Below, piece after piece: positions 5,252-7,296 of a DNA stretch of 7,296 nucleotides; position 1 is the stretch's first letter; each line of letters begins with the position of its first letter. Position numbers and translations under genes: made by a program. Under the pieces are notes generated by a model. It saw nothing but the letters and a program-made list of their open reading frames with translations. It did no database searches and had not been told where the DNA came from. Location of the stretch: positions 1 to 7,296 of the forward strand of contig JAPDJZ010000064.1 in the NCBI GenBank assembly GCA_029258815.1, given 5' to 3'. The stretch is from an archaeon. Lineage in GTDB: Archaea > Thermoproteota > Nitrososphaeria_A > Caldarchaeales > Wolframiiraptoraceae.

Positions 5252-6543
5252 TACCCCATCCGCCCTCCTGGGGAAGCTCTCGCCGGCTCCTTGAGAAGCT
5301 TTCTAAGCATCTTCAAGATCCCGGAGCTATACTGCGCCGCCTTCTTCGGCCTCTCGAGAAGCTTCTCGGGCAACCCCAGCTCCTCGGCCGCCCTCCTCAA
5401 AACCCACTTCCTAACTACTCGATCGGCCAGCCTTCTAACCTTGAGCTCGGGGCTTATGGCGATCGCGAGCTCGTAGATCGGCCTAGCTAGGTAGGGGGCT
5501 AGCAGCTCCCCTCCGGCTAGGGCTACCGCGATCTCATCCCTCTCCAAGGTCCTCTCGTGGATTTTCTCGATATCCCGCCGAATCCTCCTCGACGCCTCCT
5601 CCAGTCCGCCCCTCATCAAAGCCTCCTCGTATCTCCAGTATCCCCCGAATAGCTCGTCGCTTCCCTGACCCGAGACCAGAACCGCGCCGCTCCTCGCGGA
5701 GAAGTAATGAATCGCGGCGATCGCCAGATCCATCAAGCTCCTCCTAGGAATCCTCTCCCCCACCAGCTCGACCGCCTCCAGAAGCTCGTCATCCCCGATG
5801 ACCCTAATCTCGATATCTAGGCCTAGGATCTCGGCCGCCTCCGAGGCCCATCTCAGGTCAAGGCACCCCTCGACGCCCACCGTAACCGCCTTAACCCTCC
5901 TCCCCAGACCTAGGGCTAGATGCGCGAGTAGGCTGCTATCCAAGCCTCCGGAGAACGCTAGGCGGAATTCGCCGGGTAGGTAGGCGTCGGCGGCGCGGGA
6001 TAGTCTCTCGGCGAGGAGCTTCCAAGCCTCGCCCGCGTCGACGGGCTTGAGCGAATACCACTTCTCGATCCGGATTCCGCCGGGTTCGACAACCAGCATG
6101 GAGCCGGGATGAAGTTGCTCAGCCCCGGATCCCAGCGACTTCCTCTCCAGCCCCGCCGAGACCCCGCCCCTCCCCATTAGGTATGCTAGCGGCATGTGCC
6201 CAACGTGATCGCGGAACAGGATTAGGAAGTCCCTCGAGGCGTAGGCTCCGGCGTAAAAACCCTCGAGCCCCTGAAGCTTCTCCCCAAGCTCTGTCGGATT
6301 AGCAGCCTCCACAATCTCTTCTAAGAAGTTCCTATGCCCGGGCACTAGATGCTTGGAGGCCGCGATTCTATCGGATTCTAGAAGACATTCGCCCTCCCTC
6401 GCGATCAGGCAGAGGTGCCCGAACCTCGCCTCGAGCTCGGCTTCCCTAAGAGGCTTCCCACACCTATGCCTCATCCTCCGCGCTATTCCGCGGGCTAGGC
6501 TCCGCGCCTCCTCGGGGCTTCGCGCTACCGCTAGGGAGATCAT
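5251..6543 (-). CDS. Asparagine-synthase-like PP-loop enzyme lacking the glutaminase cysteine
   Basis: The 430-residue protein has the AsnB synthetase domain: PP-loop FSGGLDSSLLA (197-207), where ATP is bound, and SGQGSDELFGGYW (291-303), followed by the C-terminal RPKKAAQYSSG region. Enzymes of this group adenylate a carboxylate and pass it to an amine. Residues about 85-165 resemble the later part of the AsnB class-II glutaminase fold (GLEGFYAGAY, FRDHVGHMPLAYL, LHPGSMLVVEPGG, KWYSL). The N-terminus, however, is MISLAVARS, not M-C-G, so the nucleophilic Cys2 is absent and glutamine cannot be used in the normal way. Classical enzymes have GEGSDE where this one has GQGSDE. It may use free ammonia or another amine, or make a product other than asparagine. 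The start is 7 nt after the upstream stop, and its own stop overlaps the HD gene. AsnB superfamily membership is firm; the reaction is open. Confidence 0.85.
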   Translation of the reverse strand: MISLAVARSPEEARSLARGIARRMRHRCGKPLREAELEARFGHLCLIAREGECLLESDRIAASKHLVPGHRNFLEEIVEAANPTELGEKLQGLEGFYAGAYASRDFLILFRDHVGHMPLAYLMGRGGVSAGLERKSLGSGAEQLHPGSMLVVEPGGIRIEKWYSLKPVDAGEAWKLLAERLSRAADAYLPGEFRLAFSGGLDSSLLAHLALGLGRRVKAVTVGVEGCLDLRWASEAAEILGLDIEIRVIGDDELLEAVELVGERIPRRSLMDLAIAAIHYFSARSGAVLVSGQGSDELFGGYWRYEEALMRGGLEEASRRIRRDIEKIHERTLERDEIAVALAGGELLAPYLARPIYELAIAISPELKVRRLADRVVRKWVLRRAAEELGLPEKLLERPKKAAQYSSGILKMLRKLLKEPARASPGGRMG

Positions 6544-6550
6544 CGGCTCT

Positions 6551-7033
6551 TCAGACGCCCAGCAGCATCTCGTCGGGGCTTATCCCGGCCGCGTGGAAGA
6601 TCTCCTCGCTTATCCTCGACGGCTCGACGCCTTCCCGGGACTTAAGCTCCCTATACTTCTGGTAAAAGGCGGCTCTAACGAGCTCCACCTGGTGGAATAG
6701 CTCCTCCCCGTTTCGGTAGGTTAGCCTCCTCCGCCTGAGCCTGAACCCGCCGTCGATCTTCTCGGATAGCTGGTAGTGGATCGTCCCGCCCAGCTCCATA
6801 AAGGACTTGAACCTCCGCCTCGTCCGCTTAACCTCGGCCTCGACTAGGATCGAGTAGAGCTTCTTGGCGCCATCCTCCTCGACTAGAACGTCTACCGCGA
6901 ACCCGCATCTCCCATGCTTTAGGTAGATCGCCCGCTCGTGGGGTAGATGCCTATGGGTCGCGAGCCCGACGACGTTGGGCCTCGAGATGAGCTCAATAAT
7001 CTCCCTCGTTACGGGAAGCTCCCTTAAGCTCAT
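6551..7033 (-). CDS. Unrecognised basic protein, possible PD-(D/E)XK nuclease-like fold; first gene of the primase run
   Basis: The 160-residue protein is rich in Arg, Lys, Glu and His and matches no family I can name with confidence. Its middle reads as a strand AVDVLVEE (46-53), a turn, and a strand SILVEAEVKR (61-70). D48 followed 18 residues later by E67-V-K69 has the shape of the D...ExK core of PD-(D/E)XK nucleases, with basic helices after it (RTRRRFKSF). This is a guess from pattern alone. The N-terminal part has several histidines (ATHRHLPHE, 25-33). An upstream in-frame TTG at 7051 would add six residues, but ATG 7033 is preferred: the TATA box at 7058-7064 places transcription start near 7035-7037, making the mRNA leaderless. 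The asparagine-synthase-like gene follows 7 nt after its stop. Confidence 0.72.
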   Translation of the reverse strand: MSLRELPVTREIIELISRPNVVGLATHRHLPHERAIYLKHGRCGFAVDVLVEEDGAKKLYSILVEAEVKRTRRRFKSFMELGGTIHYQLSEKIDGGFRLRRRRLTYRNGEELFHQVELVRAAFYQKYRELKSREGVEPSRISEEIFHAAGISPDEMLLGV

Positions 7034-7057
7034 ACAGCTAATCCCGGCCAATCCCCC

Positions 7058-7064
7058 TATTTAA
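7058..7064 (-). promoter_or_regulatory. TATA box of the five-gene minus-strand run
   Basis: On the minus strand the sequence reads GCTTAAATAGG, a strong archaeal TATA match. Its centre is about 28 nt from ATG 7033, so the message is expected to start at or within a few bases of that codon. It is the only clear promoter seen for the genes down to 3258, whose gaps are at most 7 nt. Confidence 0.65.
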
Positions 7065-7067
7065 GCG

Positions 7068-7110
7068 AGACCCGGGGGACGGCAAGCTATTTATCGTCGA
7101 GCCCCGGTCT
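7068..7110. repeat. Inverted repeat bracketing the rpl3 TATA box
   Basis: AGACCCGGGG (7068-7077) is mirrored by CCCCGGTCT (7102-7110), differing by one extra C. The two arms are 24 nt apart, and the rpl3 TATA box lies almost exactly midway. The left arm also sits just upstream of the TATA box for the minus-strand run. Both arms are upstream of the expected rpl3 transcript, so a DNA-binding site is more likely than an RNA hairpin. It could also be chance in G/C-rich DNA. Confidence 0.35.
7087..7095 (+). promoter_or_regulatory. TATA-like promoter of rpl3
   Basis: CTATTTATC is an A/T island 32 nt before the rpl3 ATG. Transcription would start near 7115-7118, leaving a leader of about 10 nt; GGAAGG at 7114-7119 may serve as a weak ribosome site 7 nt before the start. 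Confidence 0.55.
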
Positions 7111-7126
7111 AGCGGAAGGACGAGGG

Positions 7127-7296
7127 ATGGTTAAGGACTCGAAGCCTAGGGCGGGGTCGCTGGCGTTCCTCCCGAGATGCCGAGCCAGCAGGCTCGTTCC
7201 TAGGGTGAAGTATTGGCCTCCCCGCGAGGGCGATCCCAAGCCCCTGGGCTTCCTAGGCTATAAGGCGGGCCACCTAACCTCCTTCTACATTGATAC
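7127..7296 (+). CDS. rpl3: 50S ribosomal protein L3 (uL3), N-terminal part (runs off the right edge)
   Basis: The visible 56 codons encode the N-terminus of archaeal/eukaryotic-type uL3, a 23S rRNA-binding protein whose extension reaches the peptidyl-transferase centre. Diagnostic segments are RAGSLAFLPRCRASRLVPRV (8-27), KYWPPREGDPKPLGFLGYKA (28-47) and GHLTSFYIDT. The archaeal form shares the basic RxGSLAF start and the GFxGYKAG motif. Because uL3 usually opens the archaeal S10/spc-type ribosomal operon (uL3, uL4, uL23, uL2 and so on), those genes are expected beyond 7296. It is transcribed away from the primase run, with 93 nt between the two starts. Residue 18 is a cysteine where other archaeal L3 proteins usually have lysine. 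The remaining length (a full protein is about 330-350 residues) cannot be judged here. Confidence 0.95.
   Translation, partial: MVKDSKPRAGSLAFLPRCRASRLVPRVKYWPPREGDPKPLGFLGYKAGHLTSFYID

Noticed and set aside
5138..5476. Plus-strand open frame of 112 codons opposite the HD and AsnB-like genes
   Set aside because: It is antisense to two intact genes; Pro/Ser/Leu-rich composition is expected from the complement of Arg/Glu/Gly-rich codons.

Overview
The window looks like the chromosome of a thermophilic TACK-type archaeon. The evidence is an archaeal-type ribosomal protein L3, an archaeal/eukaryotic-type primase large subunit (PriL), A/T-rich TATA-like boxes about 25-35 bp upstream of start codons with little or no leader, heavy use of AGG/AGA arginine and ATA isoleucine codons, GTG and TTG starts, and very tight gene packing. 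I cannot fix the lineage. The stand-alone LigD-type 3'-phosphoesterase and the two-gene SufC-SufB pair would fit a deep branch such as Korarchaeia or a thermophilic crenarchaeote. Base composition and codon style look uniform, and I see no mobile element, CRISPR array, tRNA or rRNA.

Left part (1-3251). The N-terminal 92 codons of a ClC-family chloride channel run off the left edge on the minus strand. Diverging from it on the plus strand are a small LigD-type 3'-phosphoesterase (398-763), sufC (791-1516) and sufB (1492-2697, overlapping sufC by 25 nt), then an unrecognised coiled-coil protein (2778-3251). SufC and SufB form the minimal ATPase-plus-scaffold form of the SUF iron-sulfur system; no SufD, SufS or SufU is beside them.

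Middle and right part (3258-7033, minus strand). Five genes sit in one tight run reading leftward from a good TATA box near 7058-7064. In transcription order they are a 160-residue unrecognised protein with a possible PD-(D/E)XK nuclease signature, an asparagine-synthase-like PP-loop enzyme without the glutaminase cysteine, an HD-domain phosphohydrolase of the YfbR/HDDC2 type, PriL with its four iron-sulfur cysteines, and a small protein ending in a C2H2 zinc finger whose start lies 110 nt inside priL. PriL carries a 4Fe-4S cluster, and the sufCB pair next door (convergent, separate transcript) would supply clusters. The HD enzyme could act on nucleotides. The run therefore has a replication/nucleotide flavour, but the roles of the two unknown proteins and the PP-loop enzyme are unproven.

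Right edge (7127-7296). rpl3 (uL3) starts on the plus strand, divergent from the primase run, and leaves the window after 56 codons; it normally heads the large archaeal ribosomal-protein cluster. No gene-free stretch exceeds about 125 bases.
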